DNA of 64,000 bases, from positions 202,080 through 266,079 of the forward strand of contig JAOTOL010001096.1 of the NCBI GenBank assembly GCA_034440575.1, written 5' to 3'. Under the pieces are notes generated by a model. That model searched no databases and had not been told where the DNA came from. It saw nothing but the letters and a program-made list of their open reading frames with translations. This document shows positions 44,019 to 55,826 of this stretch, piece by piece. Positions within the stretch are counted from its first letter, which is position 1. The number at the start of each line of letters is the position of its first letter. A program made the position numbers and the translations under genes. The stretch comes from Imbricaverruca yamaguchii (lineage: Eukaryota > Arthropoda > Thecostraca > Neoverrucidae).

Positions 44019-45348
44019 TTAACACGCGCCCTGGAGGGGAGGGGCGGAATCCGCCCACCCCTCCGGTTTTTCGTAGATAACTCCAGATTTTACCGACCCA
44101 TATACGTCATGGTTTGTGTACCTGCTTATAAATGACTGGCACGTTGTTTAAAGTATGAAAAACGAAAATCGATCGAACAGTTTTCGAGTTACGGGTCGGT
44201 AAAGTTAAAAAACAATTATCAGCGCCAAACCACAAATATTGACGCTGATGCGCTTCCCGTATACTAGCAAAAAGTAAGTATTCTTGGCAACACTAGCGAC
44301 TTGTTTGATGTACATCGTTATGCTGCATTGTTTCAAAGTCATGTTAGGTCACCGAGGTCAAGTCAGGTCAAGTTAATGACAGGCTAGCACACGCCCTGAA
44401 AGGATGGAGGGCGAATTCCGCCCATCCCTCCTATTTTTCGTGCATAACTCCACATTGTACTGGCCGATACACGCCACTTTTTTGCAACAGCTTAGAAATG
44501 ACTGGCGCGTTGTTGAAAGTAAGAAAAATGAAAAGCGGCCGGACAGTTTTTAAGCTAAGGGCTGTTCATTTTGTATTTATTTGCAGCACCAGAACACAAA
44601 AATCGCCGCTGACGCGCTTCCCGTATATTGACAAAAGGTAAGTGTTCCTGACAACACTAGCGACTTGTTTGATGCATATTGTTATGCTATATAATTTAAA
44701 AGTCATGTTCGCTCGCCGAGGTCATCATGACAGGCTAATGGAACCAAACTTGGTCAACTGGAATGTGTCATAAATGCAAATGACTCATGCGATTAATGTC
44801 ACTATGCATGTTACTCCCTACACATCCGGAAATCTACTGTTTGTCATTGTGTGCCTAAGCGTTTCTATACTTTATTCATGTATTTCACTCCTTTCTTCGC
44901 AAAGTCGATTGTGCCGAGCCGCCCAACGGAGCAGACAGGTGGGCAGCCCGGTGCCGGTAACTGGAGAAGGTAATGACCTTATAAAGTGCTCCTTTTAGGT
45001 GACTTCAGGTCACATGGCGGATCTGGCATATATATTGCTTCATTGGAAATGTCCAAAACATCATTCATGCCAATTTCGGAAGATTTAGACACAAACACAG
45101 CGATCTATAACAATGACAAATCAACCCAAACAAAACCAGAAACCTTTGCTGTTTTGACCTCATTTGACTTTGAAGATATTGACCTAAGGTCAGAAAATCT
45201 GCACACAATAGAGTTAACTATCGTGCCCATGTATCCTGCGAATTTCGTTGCTCTAGCCTTAATGAGAGCCGAGATCTTAGGGGGCGGAATCCGCCCCCCC
45301 CCCCTCCAGTGCGTATAATTTTCAAAGGCCCTCCAGGGCGCGTGTTAA
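44019..45348 (+). mobile_element. TTAA-flanked element with perfect 20-bp ends
   Basis: TTAACACGCGCCCTGGAGGG at 44019-44038 is repeated exactly, inverted, at 45329-45348, so TTAA lies at both ends. Inside the left end lies the palindrome GGGCGGAATCCGCCC (about 44043-44057), and inside the right end its counterpart after GAGATCTTAGGGGGC, as in the element at 26141. A stretch from about 44030 to 44390 is repeated at 44390-44740 with divergence (CGCCCATCCCTCC, then TTTTTCGTGCATAACTCCA). AGGTCA half-sites cluster at 44345-44380 and 45155-45192. There is no transposase; piggyBac-like by its ends (inference). Confidence 0.85.
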
Positions 45349-45354
45349 GATCTG

Positions 45355-46665
45355 AAGACGTCCACCCTGAGGGATGGTAAGGGGCGTGAAGACAAGAGAG
45401 GGCCGGCTCAAAAGCTGGAATGCCCATTCCAGCTGGAAACGACAGTCGCAGTTTGAATAGACCCCTACTAGCTGAGGAATAAGCATGGCGCCTGAGTACC
45501 AAGGAGAGTTGGAATGCTTTTCAGTTTTGGCAGGGCCCTGATAGACAAACAGGACTTCTAAGAGCTGACGAGGACTAGCAAAAGTCCATTTCAGAGCGAA
45601 ATTCCTCCGAGATGGAAGCTAGACAGGGCTACTGAGGACATATGTGGGCTTCAAAAGCAGAAGAGGACCCTGAGATGTGAAGATAATATCCGGAGTCAGA
45701 GAGGACTAGACTGGGATTCTTGTGAGGTTGAGAGCGGTCCCTAATTGATTAATAAGGTCCCATGAGAGATACAACATCCCTTGCTGGCTGGTCATTGCTT
45801 TGAGGAAAACTGAGGGCCAGCCTCAGAGATGTTCTTGAAACTATAAGAGCTGTCGATAACTGGGAAGGGTCCCTAGAAGCTTGAGAGGGCCATTGAGGGC
45901 TAACAACGCCCTTGAGAGATAAGGAGAGTCCCTAAGGCCGATGATAGTTGTCGGGAATACTGACGGCCCGGTCAGAGCTAGAAAGCCTTTGCAGCTGGAA
46001 AGATTGTCAAGAACCGGCAAGAGCTCCAAACAGCTGGAGAGGGCCCTTGACTGCTGAAGTTGGTCACTGAGCGATTGGGAGGACTATACTGGGATGTCCA
46101 AAAGGCTTCGAAGCGGTCCCGATGAGAAGAACAGGGCCACCTGAGATCTAAAGAGAGTCCATAAAATCTAGTGTTTGTGAGGAATAATGAGAGCCAGTTT
46201 CAAAACTAGCATATCATCGATAGTCCGAAACGCTGTCGAGACCAAGGAGGGCCACTGATAGCAAAAGCGGACCTGACTGTGATGCTTCTGAGGTTTGGGA
46301 GGAATACTGAGTGATGAACAGAGCCACCTAAAAGACAAGGAGAGTTCCGAGAGCTGACAATGTTTGCTAGAAACTGCGAGGCTTGTCTTAGAGCTGCAGG
46401 ATTCCGCTGAGAGCTAGACAAATCTGTCGGGAGCTTGGGATGGCCCATGCAAGATGGATAGGACTCCTGAAGTATGAACAGGTCCCTGAGATCCAGGGAA
46501 GATTGGAGTGAGATGTTCCTGAGCCTTGGGATCGGCACCTGGGAGATCGGAGTCCTCTAAGAGCTATGATAGTCCTTGAGAACTGGCGATGAGCGCGAGG
46601 AATACTGAGGGCCGGCCTCAGAGATACGATATCATTGGGAGCCATAAATGGTGCCAAGGACTGAG
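45355..46665. repeat. decayed 20-22-bp array, second part
   Basis: GAGAGGGCC/GAGAGCTGA-type words recur about every 20 bases for 1.3 kb, same strand and style as 42848-43965. The TTAA element at 44019 probably landed inside a single longer array. Frames on the minus strand are compositional. Confidence 0.7.
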
Positions 46666-47029
46666 AAGGTCACCCACCGCTATCTCAGCGGCGGCACCAC
46701 CTCATGGTCCCCAACGGCCACAGCCGTTCTGGCGGTGACGACCGCCCAAGCGGCCACAGCTGTCCCAGTACCCTGCCACAGCTGCTCTAGCAGCTACGGT
46801 CGCTCCAGCGATGGTGTAAAGGTATAAAAGATAGCCCAGTGATAGCTGTGAAGACTGTCGCTCTAGGGGTGCCAGTTGTTTGGACTTGGATCCGGAAGAC
46901 ACCGGTTAAGCAAGAAAAAAAAATTGTCCGGGGTACTGCGTGTTAAGCATAGCTGATCAGACGTGTTAGTACTTCTGTTCCAAATCTTGCATATATTTTC
47001 CCTGCTGATATTCATCATCCGCTGACAGA
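46666..47029. other. GC-rich patch with GCCACAGC words, then spacer
   Basis: 46690-46830 repeats GGCCACAGCYGT three times with related words. 46831-47029 shows nothing recognisable apart from a 9-base A run near 46915. Confidence 0.5.
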
Positions 47030-48865
47030 CACTGTATCTATTTACGTGGTACCGAACAAAGTTATGGTGAAGCATTGGATATACCTGACTTTTGCAGGTA
47101 ATAGTCCGCATAGCATGTCCATAGATCACATTGACCAAAATGATCCGTCGTTGATTTATCCGATTTATCACCGTTCGCAAAAAAAAAAAATTATACCAAG
47201 TTTTTATATACCAGATAATTTCCACAAAATTTTACTTCGCACCACGAAATAAGACACCGGCATTGGGCATGGCTCATGTATGCAGCAATGCAAGCGTCTG
47301 ACGTACAATCCCCAAGTTTGATCTGTGTTCACAAAATGTTGTTTTAACCTTGCACTATTCTCATAAACGGGGTATCGAATAATATCTTCCTAGATGCCTT
47401 TGTCGAATGGATATTAGCGCCGAATAATCTGCCATCAGGCAAGAATGTAGCACATCCAAGCATGTCACCTTCAAGGTCAACGCTTGATTTAGGATCAAGA
47501 TGAATGCTAATATTACACTAACATCCGAGCAGCACATTCGTTTGACCTGAAGTCAAGCGTTGACCTCGAAGGCCACATGGGCGGATGTGCTGCTTCTTTG
47601 CTCGGTAGAAGATAATTCGACGCTAATATCCATCGGATAAATGTACTCAGGAAGATGTTATTCGGTACCTCCTTATTTTCCCGGACATAATGTTCAGCAT
47701 TTCATTGACCTGAGGTGAAAGGGTGACCTTGAGTGATCAGATGACGTGGTGTGCTACATGTCACCTCGACAGCGGTCGTAAAAGCACTTGAATCATTCCA
47801 AAAAGTGAATTACCCGGCAAGTTATGCGGTACATCAGATTTGATCTCGTTGACCCTTCGGCCTCTGTAGGTGAAAGGATTCATCGTGTGAAAGAATCGTG
47901 CTGGGCTGCATGTACGGGCACGGCTGTGGAGGTAGCGTAAGATTTTCGGACGAAGCGGAGGATATTGTTAAATACGTTCCTGACTGAGATTCTGAATCGG
48001 ATGCTAGTGCTACATGATGAAATGCGGCATCGATAGAGGTCATGCCGCACAGTAGTGTGCTGTCTCCTGTGCTGATTGTGGATGTATCAGTGTTGAGATA
48101 GCCTACCTTCAATGCTTCGTTTGGCCCACATACTGAACTGAATTTCATCAGTCTTGAACTGAGGTCAAACGTTAACCTTGAAGGTTACATGCTCGGATGT
48201 GCTGTTTCCTTGCTCGGTGGGAAAGTCCTAGCGCAATAATCTCTGCAAGTATTTGGCGCTAATATCCATCTGAAAAATGCATTAAAGAAGATGTTATTCG
48301 GCACCACGTAATTCTCCCATCGGACATAACGTTAGTGTCGGGTCAAGACGTCTAACGTTAACAACGTTTGACGTCTTGACCCGACGTCAAACGTTGACCG
48401 TGACGGTGACATGCTTGGATGTCCTGCATTCTTGCCTGGTGGGAGATTATTCGGTGCTAATGTCCATCCGATGAATGTATTTAGGCAAATGTCATTCGGG
48501 ATCCTGTGTATGGGAATAGTGCAAGGTCAAAATAATATTTTATGAACATGGGTCAAGCTTTGGGAGTGTACCCCAGACGCTTCAATATCCTTCATCCACG
48601 AACCAAACAGAATGCATGTCTTATTTCGTGGTGCTAAGTACTTGCGGGATATAGCTTGCGGGAATTATCATGTACCCAAGAGTTAGGTATAACTTCCATT
48701 TCACATTTTGTTGTTGTTGGCGAACGGTGATCAATCTCTAACCGTAACGGGTCATTTCGTTCGATGTGCTCTATGTACGTTCTATGTAGTCTATTACCTA
48801 CAAAAATAAAGTATATCCAATGTACCACCATAACTTTATTTGGTATCCCGTAAACAGATACAGTG
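47030..48865. mobile_element. long-inverted-repeat element, about 460-bp arms
   Basis: The left arm 47030-47490 and right arm 48376-48865 are reverse complements at roughly 75% identity. Outer parts share CACTGTATCTRTTTACG and CATTGGATATAC; inner parts share GGCAAGAATG and CATCCAAGCATGTCACC. The interior repeats a 170-bp module in direct orientation at about 47535-47700 and 48158-48330, which is also part of the right arm and, inverted, of the left arm. Each module starts with AGGTCA-type palindromes and carries GCTAATATCCATC and GATGTTATTCGG. No protein frame is supported. Confidence 0.85.
48337..48385. repeat. 23-bp hairpin with one mismatch
   Basis: The arm 48337-48359 (starting GTCGGGTCAAGACGTC) pairs with 48363-48385 around AAC, with a single mismatch. 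It lies at the inner edge of the right arm of the long-inverted-repeat element. Confidence 0.95.
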
Positions 48866-49022
48866 CATGAGCAAAACAAATTTTGGTGACCTGAGGTCAA
48901 ACTGTGACATTAAAGGTCACGTAATTCGATGTGCTGCATCTTTGATGGACAGCGGACATCTAGGCGTTGGCGTCATTCGGCCAAGTGAATACTTTGAATT
49001 TTATGCGGTACCACTTTTTTAT
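48866..49022. repeat. extra copy of the AGGTCA module
   Basis: TGACCTGAGGTCA at 48887-48899, then AAAGGTCACG, GATGTGCTGC and GCGGTACC in the order seen in the 170-bp modules. It lies just outside the right arm of the long-inverted-repeat element. Confidence 0.7.
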
Positions 49023-49067
49023 TCCGAATGATGTTTCTTGATCTCTGATCAAGAAACATCATTCGGA
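49023..49067. repeat. perfect 21-bp inverted repeat, 3-nt loop
   Basis: The arm 49023-49043 (TCCGAATGATGTTTCTTGAT then C) is exactly complementary to 49047-49067 around TCT. ATTCGG is also the end of the neighbouring AGGTCA module. Confidence 0.97.
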
Positions 49068-49143
49068 TCAAACCGCTCGTACACACGGAACAATCCTTGT
49101 TTGCCTTACTTTGGCATGTGACAAAGATCATATTCGAAAAAGG

Positions 49144-49145
<2 letters not shown>

Positions 49146-49194
<49 letters not shown>
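49146..49194. repeat. (AT)n microsatellite
   Basis: About 24 AT dinucleotides. Confidence 0.97.
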
Positions 49195-49196
<2 letters not shown>

Positions 49197-51854
49197 CATG
49201 TATGTATGCATCAGAAATGTAGCCCTCTCCACATGTCCACCAACACCATGGACCAAATTCTGGCTACAAAATTGGGATGGGGAGGGTTCATTGGAAGCGT
49301 AGACTGATCGTTCAGGCCAATGCATTGTCTACTAAAGGGACAAGAAAAAGTAAGCATTGTATAACTATGTTTAGCAGCATGCGTTGCTCTCAATTCATTA
49401 ACTGCACGCAGGCATAACCACAACTACAGTGAAGTGGTGGTCTGACAATAATATCTAAATAATCGTTAGTTTTGTTTCATTCAAATCGACATCGACAAGC
49501 ATAACGGTGGAAGCTGGTGGAGGGCATGAGGGGCATCTGCTCCTTTCCAAATCGTCATACATGAAGCGCAAGCATATGTTTTCCCGAAAATATCCTTCGG
49601 GTGTGTCTTTACGTTGCAGCTGTCTTTCCGTAAGGTTTTCACTGCTGGGCTCGGTGTTTTCGCATCATGAAGACATTGCTGGTTTGTCTATCTTCAGCTA
49701 TTTTCCCTTTAATCAAGCATACAAAAATAACTGGAAGTGGTAGCTGCAGAAACGTCACAGGATATTTTGAGATACTCCCCTGGCCCGGCTCACTAGCTTG
49801 ACTCTTCAGCGTCTTGTTTTGGGTACTGCTCGTGTTGCTGTTCATTGTTTTTGTTTGATGCCTAATCAGCTAATTAGCGACCAGATATCGGCGAAGGGGT
49901 GAAGTGCATGTAATTTCAGTTGCTGATCGATTAATGTTGTTTGGGTGAATATTGATGGCAATTCGAAAACAAAATATAGGTCACATGTTGCCGTGCAACA
50001 ATGGGCATGTTGCCTAGCATACTACCTAACATGCTTGGTGCTCATCTCTAGTGGCAAGGTAGCTATGGGATCGGCGTGTTAATATAGGCGATTTGGCTGC
50101 AGTTAAATTTCAACAGGGGCATGGAGCCACTTGCGTGGGGCGAGCGGAGGCAGAGGACGCGGACCCCTTGAACCGTGAATCGGCTTAGGCATTGGCCCGG
50201 TGGCATTGTATGGAGATGCATGGATGGAAGATGCCTGGTCCGCCGGCCGGCAGGAATCGTGCCCACAGGTGTGGTTCTGCGGTTAATACTCAGACCGAGG
50301 ACGGGGTGTGGAGGGGGTGGGATCTGCGAGTACGTGCCCGGTCCGGCCGCCAAGACGAACTGCGCGCTTCCAGAGTGAGATGCATGAAATCCATGACTGC
50401 TGCCGCAGCGCTGGATGCAAGACTCGTAGGAAGCTTCTCCATGCTAATACGCTATAGTCAATAATTTCCTGAAGCATCTTTGTATATATTCTTATGCATC
50501 TGAAAATATTCATATTTTATTTGCCATGTCCAAAAGTAATTGGCGAGTGGCAAATGCGACGGACAAGGACAGACTGGGGCGCATGTTGCGCATGTTAGTC
50601 TTTTTATTGCCTGGGTATTGATTCGTCTGCATTTGTATTATTACATTTGTATTTGTATTTGTATTACATAGTATTAGTATTACGACGAATTAGGGCGATT
50701 GAGGTGTGGTACTAATTAGTGCGACTGTCAGATCATTCACTTTGCTCGTAGTTTCAACACATTAATATACCTGTAGGTCCATATCGGAGTGCATGGAAAG
50801 GCGTCGTTGAAGCTTCCCACTTCATCCCAAACAATTGTAGGAACGCTCTACCATCTATCTACTACAATAGCCAGGAAAGTGTAGCTGAAATGCTGTGGAT
50901 CCTGCTGTTGATAAAATATCAGATTTCCTCTGGATACAATTATTATGAATGTACACACAAGTAAAATACCTTCCAATAAATCAGCCCGACAAGTTTTACT
51001 TCGATTGAAATGCTATCAACAGGCTTCACGAGAAACAGCCTCGGGCAACTTCTGAAACTTAAGTTGTGTATTTTGTATTTGTACGGCGGTTACATGGCAA
51101 AATATCGTCCAAAATATTTGTATCCATTGCGAATTGCAACAGTACATTTAAGAAATACTGCCAGCTTGGAAAATATCGGCACCCTATCCCATATTCAGAA
51201 ACCTACTGCTATTTCTTTCGATGAGGACGGACTCACGAAACGCTGATCATCTAAAATTATAAAGGAAGGTATGAAACATGTTGCGTTCTATCGTGCTATT
51301 ATCGCTTTATCAACTTTTCGTCATTAACCGCATATGCGATCAGTTTTCGCATAGATATTACTGATTTAGCCCAGGCAGGGCCTCGCCGGGGTGGGGGAGG
51401 GACTCCAACTCTCCTCCTGCCTTCCCGTATGCAAAAATATATATACCAAATGAACAAGACATTTTTGGAATTGCACGACGTGAAACGAGACACTTTCGGC
51501 ACGCTTCAAGCACCGGAAGTGTTCTCTGGAAGAAGAGATTTCTGGGTGCTCAGGCCCTCCATTAAGAAATTCTTGACTGTCGCTTGGTCTATGCAAGATG
51601 CATTTCAAGTTCAAATTTTGTAGGGTTATTCAGCTTATGTTGCTATCTTTTCGTTCCAAATAGTCACGGAGAAGCCCAAATACCAAGGAGTTATCCCAAA
51701 TTAAACTTGGAAGCCTCACAGTGACGAGAGAAACTCCAACGATCGCTGCACCATCGGCTCATCTATATTGGTGTTGACAATTTGCACCTTATGTTCAATT
51801 ATTTATAATGAATTATCATTGACAATGCTAATATAGATGGGATAGAGATACAGA
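49195..51854. other. no gene; short TTGTAT repeats near 50635
   Basis: About 2.7 kb of mostly unique-looking DNA. Imperfect (TTGTAT)n lies at 50630-50690, and a GGGGTGGGGG stretch near 51390. Frames of 60-96 codons match nothing known. Confidence 0.4.
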
Positions 51855-52084
51855 GTGGTAGTGCTGTTGCTAGAGCTAGTGCTAGTGCTAGTATTACTAG
51901 TGCTAGTGCTGATGATGGTGATGGTGGTGGTGATGGTGGTGGTGGTGGCGATGGCGATGGCGATGGCGATGGCGATGGCGATGGCGATGGCGATGGCGAT
52001 GACGATGGCGATGGCGATGGCGATGGCGATGGCGGTGGCGATGGCGATGGCGATGGCAATTGCGATGGCGATGGCGATGGCGAT

Positions 52085-52143
<59 letters not shown>

Positions 52144-52195
52144 TGGCGATGGCGATGACAATGGCGATGACGATGGCGATGGCGATAAAGAGAGT
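51855..52195. repeat. GATGGC hexamer satellite
   Basis: About 340 bp of (GGCGAT)n with flanking GATGGTGGTG and CTAGTG words. Inside, a block at 52087-52142 changes to (GGCGAC)n for about nine units and then reverts. All frames are open: Met-Ala on plus, Ser-Pro and Ala-Ile on minus. Confidence 0.97.
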
Positions 52196-52669
52196 GAGAA
52201 TGAGGGTGAGCGTAAGAGACAGGTGGTGGGGGGGGGGGAGAGGAGAGAGGAGAGAGAGAGGTGCATATTTCTGGTAAGTGTCATCCATTCTCAGCGAGGG
52301 GAACATCAAGTCATAACTCAATTAACCAGGAGCATACCCCCACCCCCACCCCACCACACCCCCCAAGACAAACATGGGGGACCGCGTGATGGCTTCAGAT
52401 CAGTCGTGATGGGACCTTCCCCGTCATAACTCTAAACTCTTGTGAATAATTGAAGAGTCTCTTCAAAGGATTCACGTGGTACCAGTCCCGCTCAGGATCA
52501 ATACTTATCAGTGGCGGAATTTTTCTTCTTCAGAGAACGCCAATCTCTTCACAGTGAGTGCGGCATACCGGCGCATGCGGGGAAGACTGAGGGAATGTAG
52601 CCCGTTTTCCGTGGAACGCAAATATGTCGCTTCGTGATCAGAGGTACTGCTCGTTCTCCTGTGTTTTAT
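52196..52669. other. G-rich then C-rich spacer
   Basis: Contains an 11-base G run near 52228 and a CCCCCACCCC stretch near 52337-52362. CAGTGGCGGAATTTTTC at 52509 resembles a hAT-type end. Confidence 0.45.
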
Positions 52670-53185
52670 ATGTGGTTCCCTAGGCTGAGGGCGGTTCTGA
52701 TAAGCCGCGAAGGGCCCTTTGGGCTGCTACAGGGCCCCATGAACTGTGCAAGGGCTATCCAGGCCGAGATGGAAGGTAAGAGAAGCCGTCTTCCTTGGAG
52801 GTTGTTGGAGCTCTCTAGCCGGGTCGCAAGGCTTTTTGAGCAGGGCAAAAGGTGTCTGGTCCGAAACAAAGGGACCCTGGGAAAAACTTGCGGGTGGGTG
52901 AGGCCTCGAACAGTATCGAAAGAACCAAAACAGGACCAAAGACCACGTTATATATATTCCCCGTGGGTGGTCCAACTGTTGGACTTGAATTGTGTCCTAA
53001 AATGCTTGCAAAACTTGCATTTTCCGGTTCGCCTGAGGAAACAACAAACATTGTCCACATTTGGGCAAATCCTGAGACCCTAGTGAAGTCTCTCTGTGTC
53101 CCTCCTCGGAGCCCCTTCGTGAAACCCTTGGACCTGATGGGAGTGGGGGAGTGTCCAGTGCGCCCTGGCCTTGGCTGCACCACTG
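52670..53185. repeat. decayed GGGCCC array
   Basis: GAAGGGCCCTTTGGGCTGC, CAGGGCCCCATGAACTGTG and similar words recur about every 20 bases at 52690-52880 and more weakly to about 53170. It belongs to the same family and orientation as the arrays at 42.8 and 58.9 kb. It ends GGCTGCACCACTG at 53185, which reads inverted as CAGTGGTGCAGCC, a hAT-type end. Confidence 0.6.
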
Positions 53186-54117
53186 ACTATAACAACGCTT
53201 GGCAGATGGATATAAAATAAATACACCTCGTTAAGATAAAATTATGCATTGCAAAGCACACGAACGACATGTGGAGACTTTGGTGGTAGCTGGAAACATG
53301 CACAGGAAGTGCGACTAAGCTATATATATGCTATTCATTTAAGCACGTTTTCTGCTGGGAAATCATGACGTAATAGTTCGATGGCTGTCATGAACATTGG
53401 TTGGCAGTTTGCATTTCGACGCAATAGACGCATTTCGCATTTCGACGCATTTTGCATTTCGACGCTATCTGTGTTGGCGGAATGAGCTGAAAGATGCACA
53501 CTGTGCTTCGGCTACAATAACAAAAGTGCGAACGACCGCAATTGCACAGAAAATCTGCATATGTTTTAAATTTTCGTACCGAAAAACAATTCAGTCCGAC
53601 CTTGGGATTACCTTGCACCGCCACGGAACTAGGTTCTGGTGCTTTTAGCTGCTCCGGCAGGATCCACCTGCACCCCTAAGACACAGCTTAATTATGTTTC
53701 CTTATTGTCATCACGTTGATCTGGGCGACCATACGTTGTATACGTTTTGGCTCCATGGGTGATTGCAAGGGGCATCCGGGCATGCCAACGGCCCCAATCA
53801 CCGGTAGGTGGAAGTCAGCATGCCTTTTGCTCTCCAAACCGAAAGAAAGTGTTTTCTTGGAATATGATTTCGGAGCGCGCTCCTCTATAGCTTAACAAAT
53901 TTTTTCCCAGTCCTGCTGTACACTCCCAGGATTTGGTACGATTTGGCAGGTTGTCGAAGTTTGCCAACAACAAAAACCGACCGGGTGTATCCGCCTTTGC
54001 TTGGACCCCGTTTGGAAGTCGGCTGGATTCGCCATTGGGCAAGACGCAGGTCCTGCCTAGCTCGTATTAGGTGGAAGTGCCACAGCCAATCTAATGCGGG
54101 TATCCGCTCATCAGTAG
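53186..54117. other. no gene; GCATTTCGAC repeat at 53409-53470
   Basis: TTTGCATTTCGACGC recurs four times at 53409-53470. The rest is unremarkable. Confidence 0.5.
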
Positions 54118-54522
54118 CAGGGGCAGGATTTTCTTAAGGGGACCGGACAGAAACAGAATGTGATGAAGTAGAGACCGCTAACGGCGCGGGAAGCGCGCCT
54201 TAAACTTCCGGTGTCGCGAGGAGAAAATCTCAGCATTTTTTTATCTAAGTCATCTTTGGTGACTAAGGGGATGGGACAGACCTTCGGACTCCCCTCCCCA
54301 TTGGCTGCGCCTTTGATCAGTAGTGGGGGGCTCCATTGGCAGAGACGCAGCCAAGGGCCCCAAAGCGCCAACAGAAAATACACCGGATGAAAGGGAAAAT
54401 TCCAAGATATTTCACCACGCAAAGCCCTAAATTTTCGGGTCGCTTCACGCGTCGGAAGCCTTCTGTATTTCATCATTTGTTTTTGGTCGGGCATCTATTG
54501 GAAAATCTTCGCTGCGCCACTG
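54118..54522. mobile_element. possible small hAT-like element
   Basis: CAGGGGCAGGATTTTC at 54118 and, inverted, CAGTGGCGCAGCGAAGATTT ending at 54522 resemble each other as inverted ends. The 8 bases outside (ATCAGTAG and TTCATTGG) do not match, so either the ends are misplaced or the duplication has been lost. The interior contains GGCTGCGCC and GACGCAGCCAAGGGCCCCA words. Confidence 0.35.
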
Positions 54523-55024
54523 TTCATTGGTGCAAGCTTGCTACCATGCAGGAGCTTGGATCCAGCTCGGTTCAATTTGAAGCAGACACAAAACTGAACA
54601 GTAATCTGCAGAACGAAGGCCCTCCCAATGAACATAAATTACACATAATATATAAACTATCATTTTTCTTCTGTTGAGGATGAAGAGCGCATCCGTTAGT
54701 CTAGGAATTGGCTGGCTTCTCTCTGAAAACACTGTGGGGGATGGAGCCATTGTGGTATTCGGAAGGGGAGTTAGACATTGGAGAGGGGGATTGCTCCCTC
54801 AAAGTACACAAACAACACCAATGCTAGATCATTGGGCTTCCAGTCCTCCCCAAAACAGAGTTGACGTCATAAGCGGCGACGAGCCGCGGCCAGTACCATC
54901 GATGCGCCTCCGCCGGCTCACCGATCCCGCCCACACGCACCGTGGCCGAGCCGCGCTATTTTTCCAATTACGTCTCATTGTGTGGGTGGGCTCAAGTGTT
55001 CGGCGTCCGCGCAGCCGGCGGGTG
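54523..55024. other. no recognisable feature
   Basis: Mixed, becoming GC-rich near 54870. No gene. Confidence 0.4.
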
Positions 55025-55290
55025 TCGGAGCTGACATGGCTGCCCCCGGCCACACTGGCAGCTGCCGGCGCGGCCGGATATGTGCGGTCCACCGGCGCGT
55101 TGGCGGCGACTGTCGGAGCTGACGTGGCCGCCACCGGGCACACTGGCAGCTGCCGGCGCGGCCGGATATGCGCGGTCCACCGGCGCGTTGGCGGCGACTG
55201 TCGGAGCTGACGTGGCCGCCACCGGGCACACTGGCAGCTGCCGGCGCGGCCGGATATGCGCGGTCCACCGGCGCGGTGGCGGCGGCGACG
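55025..55290. repeat. 88-bp GC-rich tandem repeat, 3 copies
   Basis: TCGGAGCTGACRTGGCYGCC starts units at about 55026, 55112 and 55200, with CTGGCAGCTGCCGGCGCGGC and GCGGTCCACCGGCGCG in each. Copies are nearly identical. Frames are open on both strands. Confidence 0.96.
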
Positions 55291-55364
55291 GCAGCGGCCC
55301 CTGGCTGGTGCTGCCGACAAGTGAGGCAGGGAGCTGACTAGTCGCACACCGACCCCTCCATCTG

Positions 55365-55540
55365 GTGCACCCGCGGCTGGGAGGGATGGGCGGACCCCAG
55401 ACTGCTGCACCCGGGGTGAGGATGGCTGGTCTGGCTCCGCACTACTGCACCCAGGGTCAGGTGGGGTGCTCTACACTGCTACACCCCGGGGTGAGGATGG
55501 TTGACCTGGGTCTGCACTGCTGGTCGGGGGAGGGGGCTAC
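55365..55540. repeat. degenerate CTGCACCC repeat
   Basis: CTGCACCCGGGGTGAGGATGG and variants (TACTGCACCCAGGGTCAGG, GCTACACCCCGGGGTGAGG) recur at irregular 30-45-bp spacing, about four copies. Confidence 0.7.
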
Positions 55541-55826
55541 TCCCTCGTCACTGCTGAACCAGTGTCGGAGGAATGTTCGCTAGGGACAGGAGCTGACCGA
55601 CACGTCGCCTTCTAGTGCCGCCGTGAACTACGAGCCACGGGATTAGCTGGCCAGCATTGCTCTGGACCGCCCAGTCATCGAGGCCCCTACCTACAGCCGT
55701 CGCTGTGGTGTGTGGCAGCGAGTGAAGGTGGGAGATGGGACAGACTGAGCCGACTCCGAGCCACCAGCATTAGCCGGCAGCCCTCACCTGCGGCCGGCGG
55801 CTCAGGCCGACTGGCCGTCGGTGTCT

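Noticed and set aside
51799..52321. Ser-Pro, Ala-Ile and Met-Ala repeat frames
   Set aside because: A hexamer satellite gives open dipeptide repeats in every frame.
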